Of a DNA stretch of 38,669 nt, positions 30,067-37,988 are shown one piece after another (positions within the stretch are counted from its first letter, which is position 1; every line of letters begins with the position of its first letter). This DNA comes from Candidatus Bathyarchaeota archaeon (GTDB lineage Archaea > Thermoproteota > Bathyarchaeia > TCS64). Both the position numbers and the translations under genes were made by a program. Under the pieces are notes generated by a model. That model had not been told where the DNA came from and ran no database searches. It saw only the letters and a list, made by a program, of their open reading frames with translations. The stretch covers positions 1 through 38,669 of the forward strand of contig JADGNG010000023.1 of assembly GCA_017883585.1 (NCBI GenBank). The letters run 5' to 3'.

Positions 30067-30375
30067 ATGGCGCGGCGCGCACGAATCAAGCTCACAAGTA
30101 CCGACACCCAGAAGCTCGAGGGTGTATGCGACGAGATCAGGGACATCGCCCAGAAGATAGGCGTCAAACTTGTAGGACCCATACCATTACCGACGAAGAA
30201 GCTCGTAGTCCCCACTAGGAGGACCCCTTGCGGTGACGGCAGTAAGACATGGGACAAGTACGAGATGCGGGTACACAAGAGGCTCATCGAGATCGATGCA
30301 CGCGACCGTGTGATGCGTAGTATAATGCGTATACGTGTACCCAACGAAGTCTACATAGAGATGGAGATAAAGTAG
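30067..30375 (+). CDS. rps10: 30S ribosomal protein S10
   Basis: S10 belongs to the head of the small subunit. The 102-aa archaeal-type protein has ARIKLTSTDTQKLEGVCDEIRDIA, GVKLVGPIPLPTKKLVVPTRRTPCGDGS and KRLIEIDARDRVMRSIMRIRVP. It follows EF-1A by about 65 nt on the same strand, the typical tuf-rps10 arrangement, and may be cotranscribed. Confidence 0.96.
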   Translation: MARRARIKLTSTDTQKLEGVCDEIRDIAQKIGVKLVGPIPLPTKKLVVPTRRTPCGDGSKTWDKYEMRVHKRLIEIDARDRVMRSIMRIRVPNEVYIEMEIK

Positions 30376-30474
30376 CTCCATTCACGTCTTAGCAAGCCAT
30401 TTTCTGCCCCATTTAGGGCAACTGTTTTTAACGACTTGCGTTTAACGCTTATTCCTTCCAAGGAAGAGTGAATT

Positions 30475-31422
30475 ATGGCAAAACGTATCCTGGTCGCTCT
30501 CGGGGGTAACGCCATTAAGCAGCCCGACGAGAAGGGGACCTTCGAAGAGCAGATGAAGAACGTTGAGACCGCCTGCAAGCAGATAGCGCAGCTTGTGAGG
30601 CACGGGTATCAGCTAGTCATCACCCACGGCAACGGACCACAGGTGGGGAACCTCGCCATCCAGCAGGAAGCCGCGGCTGACCAGGTCCCCTCCCAGCCCC
30701 TCGTCGTGCTCGGTGCTATGACCCAGGGCCAGATCGGGTACATGATGCAGCAGCAGCTACACAACATCCTCGATGGCGACGGCAAAGATGTCGCCACCAT
30801 CGTCACGCAAGTACTCGTAAGCCCGGAAGACCCGGACTTCAAGGACCCCACGAAGCCCGTCGGCCCATTCTACACAGAGGAGATCGCCAAGAAGCTTTCA
30901 GCCGAGCGCGGCTGGGTGGTAAAGAAGGTCCGCCCCACAGGAGACAAGACGTGGAGGCGCGTCGTACCATCCCCAGCACCCCTTGGGATCGCTGAGGCGA
31001 GGGCCATCAGGATGATGGTTGAGGCGGGCATGATAGTCATAGCCTCCGGCGGAGGCGGCATACCAGTCTACAGGAACAAGTCAGGCAAGCTCGAGGGGGT
31101 GGACGCCGTAATCGACAAGGACAGAGCCGGCGCGAAGCTCGCCGAGGAGGTCGGCTCAAACGTCCTCCTCATCCTCACCGACGTAGAGTACGCCATGACG
31201 GATTACGGGAAGCCGACGCAAGCCCCGATCCACAGGATGACCGTGCAGGAGGCTAAGAAGCTCCTCTCCGAGGGACACTTCGGAGCCGGTAGCATGGGGC
31301 CAAAGGTGGAGGCTGCCCTCGGCTTCGTCGAGAGGGGCGGCGAGCGCGCCATAATCACGAGCCTTGAAAAAGCCGTCGACGCCCTCGGGGACAAGACGGG
31401 GACCCATATCGTCCCCGCATGA
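30475..31422 (+). CDS. arcC: Carbamate kinase
   Basis: It interconverts carbamoyl phosphate + ADP and ATP + carbamate (with CO2 and ammonia); in archaea it can serve ATP formation or carbamoyl phosphate supply. The 315-aa protein has ILVALGGNAIKQPDEKGTFEEQ, ITHGNGPQVGNLAIQQEA, GAMTQGQIGYMMQQ, VVPSPAPLGIAEARAI, VIASGGGGIPV and GSMGPKVEAALGFV. No arginine deiminase or ornithine transcarbamylase lies nearby. The gene has its own AT-rich upstream region with TTTTTAACG and GCGTTTAACGC (a small dyad) 30-55 nt before the ATG. Confidence 0.96.
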   Translation: MAKRILVALGGNAIKQPDEKGTFEEQMKNVETACKQIAQLVRHGYQLVITHGNGPQVGNLAIQQEAAADQVPSQPLVVLGAMTQGQIGYMMQQQLHNILDGDGKDVATIVTQVLVSPEDPDFKDPTKPVGPFYTEEIAKKLSAERGWVVKKVRPTGDKTWRRVVPSPAPLGIAEARAIRMMVEAGMIVIASGGGGIPVYRNKSGKLEGVDAVIDKDRAGAKLAEEVGSNVLLILTDVEYAMTDYGKPTQAPIHRMTVQEAKKLLSEGHFGAGSMGPKVEAALGFVERGGERAIITSLEKAVDALGDKTGTHIVPA

Positions 31423-31504
31423 TGCTCCAGCTTAAATCCGGATATACTACGTTCTTTACAATCATCCTTTGTGTAGATAATCACGCCCCTTCTAATACAA
31501 CTCG

Positions 31505-31526
31505 GAGTCGGTGAAAAGCCGGACTC
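31505..31526 (+). other. Small hairpin before a small hydrophobic ORF
   Basis: GAGTCGG and CCGGACTC pair with one bulged base around a TGAAAAG loop. It lies 16 nt before the first likely codon of the hydrophobic ORF. Upstream, 31423-31504 shows only a TATA-like GGATATACTA (31440-31449). Confidence 0.3.
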
Positions 31527-31541
31527 TGCATAGAGTTCGCG

Positions 31542-31775
31542 CTGAAGAAGATCGGTAAACTGATAACGATTATCCTCGACCTTGTCTTCATCGGCTTCGA
31601 ACTGCTCACCCGCAAGGGGATAATCACCTTCAATTACGATGCATTCTTTGATTGGGCCAACGGCGTTATCTGGCAGGTAAGGGCGCTGGAAGGTGTGCTC
31701 AACATCATAATCGAGAACCTCCCCGTCGCCGCCAGCCTGCTTGTGGTCTTCGCCATCGACCTTAAGATGAGCTGA
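31542..31775 (+). CDS. Small hydrophobic protein lacking a standard start codon
   Basis: A 77-codon protein-like frame reads KKIGKLITIILDLVFIGFEL, then LTRKGIITFNYDAFFDWANG, VIWQVRALEGVLNIIIENLP and VAASLLVVFAIDLKMS, then TGA. It has two hydrophobic stretches (about 5-20 and 60-73) that could be membrane helices. No ATG, GTG or TTG exists at its head; the natural beginning is CTG 31542. A GTG at 31511 in another frame would reach it after one frameshift, so this may be a gene damaged at its start. It ends convergently, overlapping the methyltransferase gene by 14 nt, as an intact gene end would. Family not recognised. Confidence 0.45.
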   Translation: MKKIGKLITIILDLVFIGFELLTRKGIITFNYDAFFDWANGVIWQVRALEGVLNIIIENLPVAASLLVVFAIDLKMS

Positions 31776-32307
31776 GCTTCAGGCAGTAGAGGGTCTCGAA
31801 GAAAAGGGGAGCCTCCTCTTCCACTTCCCACTTGTAGCCGTATTTCTCTAGTTCTATACCTGTCTCAGAGGAAACAATCAGCAAGATCGAGCCGCCGGGT
31901 CTCAGGTGGGTCATCGCATCATCGAGGAATCGCACGATCACATCCGCGCCTCCTTGACCTCCATCCCATGTCCTGTCTTGCAAGCCGCCCTCAGATGGGA
32001 GGTATGGCGGATTGAAGACGATCCAGTCGAAAACTCCCTCCACATCGTCGAAGAGATCCGATACGACGAACTCCATCTTATCGATAACGCCCGCGTCCCG
32101 TGCCCTCCACTTCGCTGCCTCGATTGCTAGCGGGTTGATATCAACGGCTAACACGTGGCTAACCTCCGGCTGCATGGCCGCGGTGACTGCCTGTATTCCG
32201 CTGCCCGTCCCCATGTCGAGGACGATCCCCTTTACGAGTCGTTCGACACATTTGCTTAGGAGGTACGAGTCCTCCGAGGGCAGGTAGACGGGCTCCATGC
32301 CGTACAT
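31762..32307 (-). CDS. HemK/PrmC-type methyltransferase (archaeal Mtq2-like)
   Basis: The 181-aa class I methyltransferase has the SAM motif LDMGTGSGIQAVTAA (31-37 core), AVDINPLAIEAAKWRA and the NPPY motif (99-102, FNPPYLPSEG) that positions a glutamine side chain. Small archaeal proteins of this kind methylate the GGQ glutamine of release factor aRF1 together with Trm112. It lacks the N-terminal domain of bacterial PrmC. TTAATAGTAAG lies 23-33 nt before the ATG, which suggests a leaderless mRNA. Confidence 0.9.
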   Translation of the reverse strand: MYGMEPVYLPSEDSYLLSKCVERLVKGIVLDMGTGSGIQAVTAAMQPEVSHVLAVDINPLAIEAAKWRARDAGVIDKMEFVVSDLFDDVEGVFDWIVFNPPYLPSEGGLQDRTWDGGQGGADVIVRFLDDAMTHLRPGGSILLIVSSETGIELEKYGYKWEVEEEAPLFFETLYCLKLSSS

Positions 32308-32348
32308 TACTCGTTTGCCACAGATTGGTCTTACTATTAATGGAGTGA

Positions 32349-33803
32349 TCAGTAGGTTCTAGAGACGTAGGCGACGCACTTCGCCTCGTCTCCGCAGACT
32401 ATGCAGGGGCCCGTCGGCTCCTCGCGGTGATCCCACAGGGTTCCCCTGATCTCGCCGCTCACCTGTTCCTTCAACTTCTCGGCGCAGCTAACGTCACCGC
32501 ACCAATTTATACGGACGAGCTTCTTCTGCTCCATGTAGTCGCGTAGCTGGTCCGTCGTGGAGGCAGTGGTGAGGCGCTCCTCTAGCACCTTCTTGCTCCT
32601 GGTGGCCAGGTTCTCCTGGACGGCGGCGAACAGGTTCCTCGTGACGGCTGGGAGGTCCTTGAGCTCTGCCTTGCTCTTCTCGAATGTATCCCTCCTGACG
32701 AAGGTGACGGTCTTTGAGTCGGCTTCGCGTGGACCAACCTCGAGGCGGAGCGGGACGCCGAACATCTCCCACTTGTAGTACTTCTCGCCAGGGCGGAGAC
32801 GGTCATCGTCGTCGAGGACCATCCTTATGCCTGCGTCAGTGAGGGTCTTCGCGACCTCCTTTGCGTAGCTCTTGCTGATCTCCTCCTTTCCCTTGACCGG
32901 GATGGGGATGACAACGACCTGCTTTGGCGCGATTATAGGCGGAAGGATGAGTCCATGGTCATCGCCGTGCTGGCTAATGACCGCGGCTAGGGTCCTGCCG
33001 AAGCCCATGCCGTAGCATGTGTTCGTCGCGTTGACCTGCTCCCCTTTCTCGTTTTCGTAGGTGATCTCGAACGCCTTCCCGAAGTTGTAGCCTAGCTGGT
33101 GGACGGTCCCTATCTGGTTCGATCTACCGTCAGGGTTCCATGCGTCGAAGGCGACGCTGTAGTCTGCCCCGGCGAACTTGTCGAACTCCGGGCGCTTGAG
33201 GCGTATGTAGCTGATTCCGAGGGCGTCGTAGACCTGACTGTAGATGTCTATCGCCATGAGCACGTTCGCTTCAGCCTCTTCGTAGGTGGCGTGAGCCGTG
33301 TGTCCCTCGTTCCAGAGGAACTCGCGTCCCCTATAGAGCGGGCGGGTAGCCTTCGTCTCGTAGCGGTAGACGTTGCAGGTCTGGTTCATCCGAATCGGCA
33401 GATCAGCATGGCTCCTTGTCCAGAGCTTGAACATCGGGTAGATGGCGGTCTCGCTCGTCGGGCGCAGCACCAGCCTCCTCTCCAGCTCGTTATCGCCGGC
33501 GTGCGTGATCCAGAAGACCTCGCCGCTGAAGCCTTTGATGTGCTTCTCCTCCTTCTGGAAGCTGTCCTCGGGTATGACTACCGGGAACTGCATGGGGTCG
33601 TGCCCCGAGGCGTCGAGCTTCTCCTCGAGCATCGCTATGATGCGCTTAGCTGTGGCGAAGCCCCAGCCGGTGTAGACCGTGAAGCCCTTGACGGGGTAGC
33701 GGTCGTCGGCTATCTTCGCCTCCAGCAGTATGTTGTCGTACCACTCACTGAAGTTCTCTTTCTTGATGAGTTCCTTCTTTTCTGAGGATTGGTTCCCGGT
33801 CAT
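32349..33803 (-). CDS. proS: Prolyl-tRNA synthetase, archaeal/eukaryal type
   Basis: It charges tRNA-Pro in the cytoplasm. The 484-aa protein has FSEWYDNILLEAKIADDRYPVKG, RLVLRPTSETAIYPMFKLW (motif 2 region), RYETKATRPLYRGREFLWNEGHTAH, GMGFGRTLAAVISQHGDDHGL (motif 3), the anticodon-binding domain and the C-terminal zinc domain with GDVSCAEKLKE and GPCIVCGDEAKCVAYVSRTY, ending in the conserved Tyr. The bacterial editing insertion is absent, so the free-standing YbaK-like deacylase elsewhere in the window could serve that need. Confidence 0.97.
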   Translation of the reverse strand: MTGNQSSEKKELIKKENFSEWYDNILLEAKIADDRYPVKGFTVYTGWGFATAKRIIAMLEEKLDASGHDPMQFPVVIPEDSFQKEEKHIKGFSGEVFWITHAGDNELERRLVLRPTSETAIYPMFKLWTRSHADLPIRMNQTCNVYRYETKATRPLYRGREFLWNEGHTAHATYEEAEANVLMAIDIYSQVYDALGISYIRLKRPEFDKFAGADYSVAFDAWNPDGRSNQIGTVHQLGYNFGKAFEITYENEKGEQVNATNTCYGMGFGRTLAAVISQHGDDHGLILPPIIAPKQVVVIPIPVKGKEEISKSYAKEVAKTLTDAGIRMVLDDDDRLRPGEKYYKWEMFGVPLRLEVGPREADSKTVTFVRRDTFEKSKAELKDLPAVTRNLFAAVQENLATRSKKVLEERLTTASTTDQLRDYMEQKKLVRINWCGDVSCAEKLKEQVSGEIRGTLWDHREEPTGPCIVCGDEAKCVAYVSRTY

Positions 33804-33933
33804 TGTTCCTCAACCCTTCGTCTGGTTGGGTGGTGATTAAAAAGGTGTTGTGGTTTCCCCTTTTTTTGTTCATAAAAACTTTAAAAAACTGATCCTCGCG
33901 CGGGCATGTCCCGCATGCGGCTCACTTTCGGGC

Positions 33934-34101
33934 TTAGTACCTTCTCGGTGGCCTGTGCTTAGCGAAGCATTCGTTGCAGTAGACAGGCCTACCATCGGTC
34001 GGCTTGAAGGGAACTTCACATTCCTTTCCGCAGTCCGAGCAGGTCGCCTTATGCATCTCCCGTGGTCCACGGTCGAAGCTGCGCCTTTCGCGGTAATCCA
34101 T
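33934..34101 (-). CDS. CxxC-x17-CxxC zinc-binding protein
   Basis: This 55-aa protein begins MDYRERRSFDRG and contains HKATCSDCGKECEVPFKPT and DGRPVYCNECFAKHRPPRRY. The pairs C21/C24 and C42/C45 are spaced exactly as in the CxxC-x17-CxxC domain family, small zinc proteins seen in bacteria and archaea with unknown function, likely binding nucleic acid or a partner protein. AGGAGAG 11-17 nt upstream is the ribosome site and TGTATAATCGG near 34146 on the minus strand is a TATA-like element. The longer 86-codon frame over the same DNA is a shadow. Confidence 0.8.
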   Translation of the reverse strand: MDYRERRSFDRGPREMHKATCSDCGKECEVPFKPTDGRPVYCNECFAKHRPPRRY

Positions 34102-34145
34102 TTCATTTCTCTCCTTGTATAGTCGGCCACCTATTCGGAGCCCGA

Positions 34146-34269
34146 TTATACAGAGTGATGGGAAGTCTTTCTTGCCTTTAAATCTATGTATGTTTCATGG
34201 CGTCGTTTGACCACTTTATCTTTTATCACGCTGAGTTTGTCCCTCTTCTCTTTCTTTCTTTTTTACCAT
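34146..34269 (-). pseudogene. Small basic ORF with a frameshift in an A-run
   Basis: On the minus strand ATG 34269 begins MVKKKE in a run of A. In the +1 frame the reading continues KRKKEKRDKLSVIKDKVVKR, then RHETYIDLKARKTSHHSV and TAA. Removing one A from the six-A run would join them into a 40-aa basic protein. A TATA-like AATAAAAG lies about 30 nt upstream. It may be a real small gene with a homopolymer error, a decayed gene, or chance in an AT-rich stretch. The rest of this gap (to 34380) shows only T-rich DNA. Confidence 0.25.
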
Positions 34270-34379
34270 TATTTTCGAGATCTTCTTTGTAACACTGCTT
34301 TTATTGAGAAGTGAGGCGAAAAAGGGGACAAGACCTCATTATCCTTGGTTTTAGACATGTCCGGTTACACTTTAGATAT

Positions 34380-34390
34380 GGTTTTTATCT
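34380..34390 (+). promoter_or_regulatory. TATA-like element of the Lhr-type helicase gene
   Basis: GGTTTTTATCT lies 25-35 nt before the TTG start, with no SD, so a leaderless mRNA beginning at TTG is likely. Confidence 0.45.
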
Positions 34391-34414
34391 GACCCGACTG
34401 AAGGTCTCTACGCT

Positions 34415-37282
34415 TTGGCCGAGGGGAATGTCTTCCAGCTGCTCTGCAGACCGGTTCGGCGTCTCCTAGAGGAGCGTGGGTTCACGGAGCCGACTGAGCC
34501 ACAGAGGAGGATGATACCACTCATCCTTGAGGGGAAGAACGTCCTCCTCATCTCGGCGACGGCGACTGGGAAGACGGAGGCGGCGATGCTCCCCGTCATG
34601 GACCGCTTCCTTATGTCGGGGCAGAGGAGGCCCGGCATAAGCATACTCTATATAACCCCCCTACGCGCCCTTAACCGGGACATACTCGACAGGATGACCT
34701 ACTGGTGCAACCGGCTGGACATCAAGCTCGGGATACGCCACGGGGACACGGGTGATCAAGAGAGGAACCGGCAGCGCACCAGCCCCCCGGACATGCTCAT
34801 CACGACGCCTGAGACGCTTCAAGCAATTCTCCTCGGCAGGACGCTTAAGCAGTACCTGAAGAGCGTCCGCTGGATAATTATCGACGAGATACACGAGCTG
34901 GCGGACAACAAGAGGGGGAGCCAGCTCTCCCTTGCGCTTGAGAGGCTGAGGGAGCTTACACCTGAGCCGCCTCAGATGATCGGGCTCAGCGCCACGATCG
35001 GCAGCCCCGATAAGGTGGCGGCTTTCTTAGCCGGCACGAACAGGCCGGTTGAGACAGTTAAGGTCTCGGCCCTCAGGGAGACTCGTTTTGAGATAATATT
35101 CCCTGAGCCGGAGGCTGAGGACTTCGAGACAGCGACGACTCTCTTCACCCACCCCGAGGTCTCCGCGAGGCTACGCGCCATACGCCGCCTCATCGAAGAG
35201 CACCAGACGACACTCGTGTTCACGAACACTCGCAGCACAAGCGAGATGCTGGCGAGTAGATTCAACCTCTGGGACACCGAGTTCCCGGTGAGCATTCACC
35301 ACGGCTCCCTCGCAAAGACTAGCAGGATCGCGGCGGAGCAGGGGCTGAAGGAGGGTAACCTCCGCACGGTCATCTGTACGAGTAGTCTGGAGCTTGGCAT
35401 CGACATAGGCAGCATCGACCTCGTGATTCAGTATAACAGCCCGAGGCAGGTCACCCGACTACTCCAGCGTGTGGGACGTAGCGGGCACCGCCTCGGCAGG
35501 GTCAGCAAGGGCGTCATCATCAGCTTGAACAGCGACGACGCCTTCGAATCGATGGTGATTTGCCGCCGTGCCCTCGGCGAGGTCATGGAGCCCCTACATG
35601 TCCCCGAGAAGCCGTATGACGTGATGGTCAACCAGATAACGGCAGAGCTGATGGCCCGTGGTCGCCTATACTTCTTGCAGGTCGCCAACCTCTTCAAGAG
35701 CGCTTACCCCTTCCGCGACCTCACCGTAGAGGACGTGAAGTTCGTCGCCAGCTATATGCACAACAGGTTCCCACGGCTCGCATGGGTCTCTGTGGAGGAC
35801 GAGGTCATCATCCGCCCACGGGGCAGCAGAAAAACCATCTACACCTACTTCTTCAACAACCTGAGCATGATACCCGACGAGAAGGACTACCTTGTACTCG
35901 AGGCGAAGGACGAGTCCCCCATCGGCGTGCTTCAGGAGGCGTTCGTTGCTGAGTACGCGAAACCGGGGGTCAAGTTCACCCTCCGCGGCCGGGCGTGGAA
36001 GATTCTCAACGTCCACAACGACAAGATCTACGTGAAAGCGGAGGACGACCCGACGGGTGCCATCCCGAGCTGGATCGGTGAGGAGATCCCTGTACCGCTT
36101 GAGGTTGCTCTCGAGGTCGGGAGGCTCAAGGCACAGATCGAGGACGGCCTCAATGGCGGCGAGTCGACGAGGGTGATAGCCACGAAGCTGGTGGAGGTCT
36201 ATCCCGCAAGCCAGTCGACTATGGAGCGCGCCATAAGGGAGCAGGTCGACCACCACAAGGCGGGCTATCCAGCGCCCACGGACAAGCGCGTCCTGCTCGA
36301 GGAGTGGGAGGACAACGTCCTCATACACGCCAACTTCGGCACGCTCGTAAACAGGACCCTCGCCAGGGTCATAGGCCACATAATCAGCGAGGAGACAGGA
36401 TACCCCGTCGGCGTCCAGCAGGAGACCTACATGATGGCGACCCAGACCGTGGGCGAGATAGACACCCGCTACGTCGCCAGGATGCTCAAGACCCTCGCGA
36501 AGAAGGACGTGGAGAAGATCATAAAGGACGCCGTAACTAAGACTGGGCTATTCAAGCGCCGCCTCATCAACGTCGCCCGCAAGGCAGGCGCACTGAGCAA
36601 GTTCGCCGACTTCAGCAACATCACACTCGGCCGCCTCTTGAAGAGCTTCGAGAACTCCGCCATCTACGAGGAGGCGCTGAAGGATACCTATAGGTTGGAT
36701 CTCGACGTCGATGGCACGATCGATCTCCTGAAGAAGATGGCGGAAGGGGAGATAGAGATCGTGGTTCTCGACACAGAGGGGCAACTCACACCTCTCGGGA
36801 AGATGGCGGTAGAGGGCATCAGCATGAAGACCGACATCGTCCCACCCGAGAAGATGGACAGGATCATACTCGAGTCTTCGAAGGCCCGCCTCTATGGCGA
36901 GACAAGGATACTCGCCTGCAACGGGAAGCACGACTGGGCCGAGACAGAGCGGGTGCGCGACCTTCCCGAGAAGCTCGTATGCCCCAACTGCGGCTCGACG
37001 GAGATCGCCGTCTACGATCGCTCAATGGAGGAGGTACAGGAGCTATTAGGGCAGGAGCGGAGCCGCACCTCGAAGGAGAAACCGAAGTGGTGGGATAGGG
37101 GGAAGGACATCAGCAAGCTCGTCTCCATGTACGGGCGCAGGGCCGCAATCATCGGGTCTGCAAAGCGCGTTGACCTCACAGCCGCGTGGGACATCCTCGC
37201 ACAGACCGAAGGCGAGTCCGACGAGTTCTTCAACAAGATCGTGGAAGCCGAGCGCGTCGCTCTGAAGAAGCGCTTCGTCTAG
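34415..37282 (+). CDS. Lhr-type superfamily 2 helicase
   Basis: The 955-aa ATP-dependent helicase has a Q-motif-like EPTEPQRRMIPLIL, Walker A SATATGKTEAA (T51-T54), TPLRALNRDI, TPETLQAIL, the DEIH box (157-160), GLSATIGS, VFTNTRSTSEML, CTSSLELGIDIGSIDLVIQ and RLLQRVGRSGHRLG. A winged-helix and Lhr-core region follows (to about 800), then a C-terminal part with Cys-x-x-Cys (VCPNCGSTEIAVYD) and an upstream CNGKHD, a possible zinc site. Lhr proteins act in DNA repair or RNA metabolism. The start is TTG; the ATG just inside is out of frame. Confidence 0.92.
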   Translation: MAEGNVFQLLCRPVRRLLEERGFTEPTEPQRRMIPLILEGKNVLLISATATGKTEAAMLPVMDRFLMSGQRRPGISILYITPLRALNRDILDRMTYWCNRLDIKLGIRHGDTGDQERNRQRTSPPDMLITTPETLQAILLGRTLKQYLKSVRWIIIDEIHELADNKRGSQLSLALERLRELTPEPPQMIGLSATIGSPDKVAAFLAGTNRPVETVKVSALRETRFEIIFPEPEAEDFETATTLFTHPEVSARLRAIRRLIEEHQTTLVFTNTRSTSEMLASRFNLWDTEFPVSIHHGSLAKTSRIAAEQGLKEGNLRTVICTSSLELGIDIGSIDLVIQYNSPRQVTRLLQRVGRSGHRLGRVSKGVIISLNSDDAFESMVICRRALGEVMEPLHVPEKPYDVMVNQITAELMARGRLYFLQVANLFKSAYPFRDLTVEDVKFVASYMHNRFPRLAWVSVEDEVIIRPRGSRKTIYTYFFNNLSMIPDEKDYLVLEAKDESPIGVLQEAFVAEYAKPGVKFTLRGRAWKILNVHNDKIYVKAEDDPTGAIPSWIGEEIPVPLEVALEVGRLKAQIEDGLNGGESTRVIATKLVEVYPASQSTMERAIREQVDHHKAGYPAPTDKRVLLEEWEDNVLIHANFGTLVNRTLARVIGHIISEETGYPVGVQQETYMMATQTVGEIDTRYVARMLKTLAKKDVEKIIKDAVTKTGLFKRRLINVARKAGALSKFADFSNITLGRLLKSFENSAIYEEALKDTYRLDLDVDGTIDLLKKMAEGEIEIVVLDTEGQLTPLGKMAVEGISMKTDIVPPEKMDRIILESSKARLYGETRILACNGKHDWAETERVRDLPEKLVCPNCGSTEIAVYDRSMEEVQELLGQERSRTSKEKPKWWDRGKDISKLVSMYGRRAAIIGSAKRVDLTAAWDILAQTEGESDEFFNKIVEAERVALKKRFV

Positions 37283-37322
37283 CCGAAAATTTTAACGGGG
37301 GAGATGCGTCTCTCATCTCGAC

Positions 37323-37988
37323 ATGAAGAAGATCGGGATGCTCACGATCGGGCAGTCGCCCCGCAACGACATCCTCCCCGGGCTCAAGGAGATCCTCGGG
37401 AAGAACGTAGAGATAGTCGAGGCCGGCGCACTCGACGGGTTGACGTTGGTGGACGTGAAGAAGATCCACCTCATAGTCGAGGATTACATCCTTGTCAGTA
37501 GGATGAGGGACGGCACAGAGATCAAGATAACGAAGAAATATGTCCTCCCGCTCATGCAGCAGAAGCTCGACCAGCTTGAGTCCCAGGGGATCAGGCTCAC
37601 CGTCGTCATGTGCACAGGCAAGTTCCCCCAGTTTAGGTCAAAGGGCCTAGTTGTCACTTCGATGGAGATCCTGAAAGGCGTCCTCGAGGGCTGCCTCAAG
37701 GAGGGTAAGCTCGGGGTCGTCTACCCGACGGCTGAGCAGATCCCCATGGGGGAGAAGGATTGGAGTCGCCCCGGGGTTAAAGTCTATAGCGACACCGTGA
37801 GTCCCTATGAACCCAAGGACGTCGACGGGCTCTGCAACCGCCTCGCAGCTCAGAACCTCGACCTCATCTTACTGAACTGCTTCGGGTTCCCGACCGATAT
37901 TCGGAAGAAGGTCGCGGCGAAGACGGGGAAACCGGTTGTCCAGGCGAACACTATGGTTGCCCACGTACTAGCCGAACTGCTCAGCTAG
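37323..37988 (+). CDS. aroM: AroM family protein
   Basis: AroM is named from the E. coli aroL-yaiA-aroM unit; its activity is not established, and the fold is related to Asp/Glu racemases. The 221-aa protein has MLTIGQSPRNDILPGLKEIL, EAGALDGLTL, VVMCTGKFPQF with a Cys in the first catalytic position, GKLGVVYPTAEQ and LILLNCFGFPTDIRKKVA with a second Cys, so both racemase-like Cys positions are kept. Promoter: AAAATTTTAACGG about 26-38 nt before the ATG. It is 14 kb from the aromatic operon and converges with the FtsJ gene (8-nt overlap). Confidence 0.87.
   Translation: MKKIGMLTIGQSPRNDILPGLKEILGKNVEIVEAGALDGLTLVDVKKIHLIVEDYILVSRMRDGTEIKITKKYVLPLMQQKLDQLESQGIRLTVVMCTGKFPQFRSKGLVVTSMEILKGVLEGCLKEGKLGVVYPTAEQIPMGEKDWSRPGVKVYSDTVSPYEPKDVDGLCNRLAAQNLDLILLNCFGFPTDIRKKVAAKTGKPVVQANTMVAHVLAELLS

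Noticed and set aside
33870-34130. 86-codon minus-strand ORF over the CxxC-x17-CxxC gene
   Set aside because: It is out of frame with the clear zinc-binding protein, which has an SD and the exact family Cys spacing.
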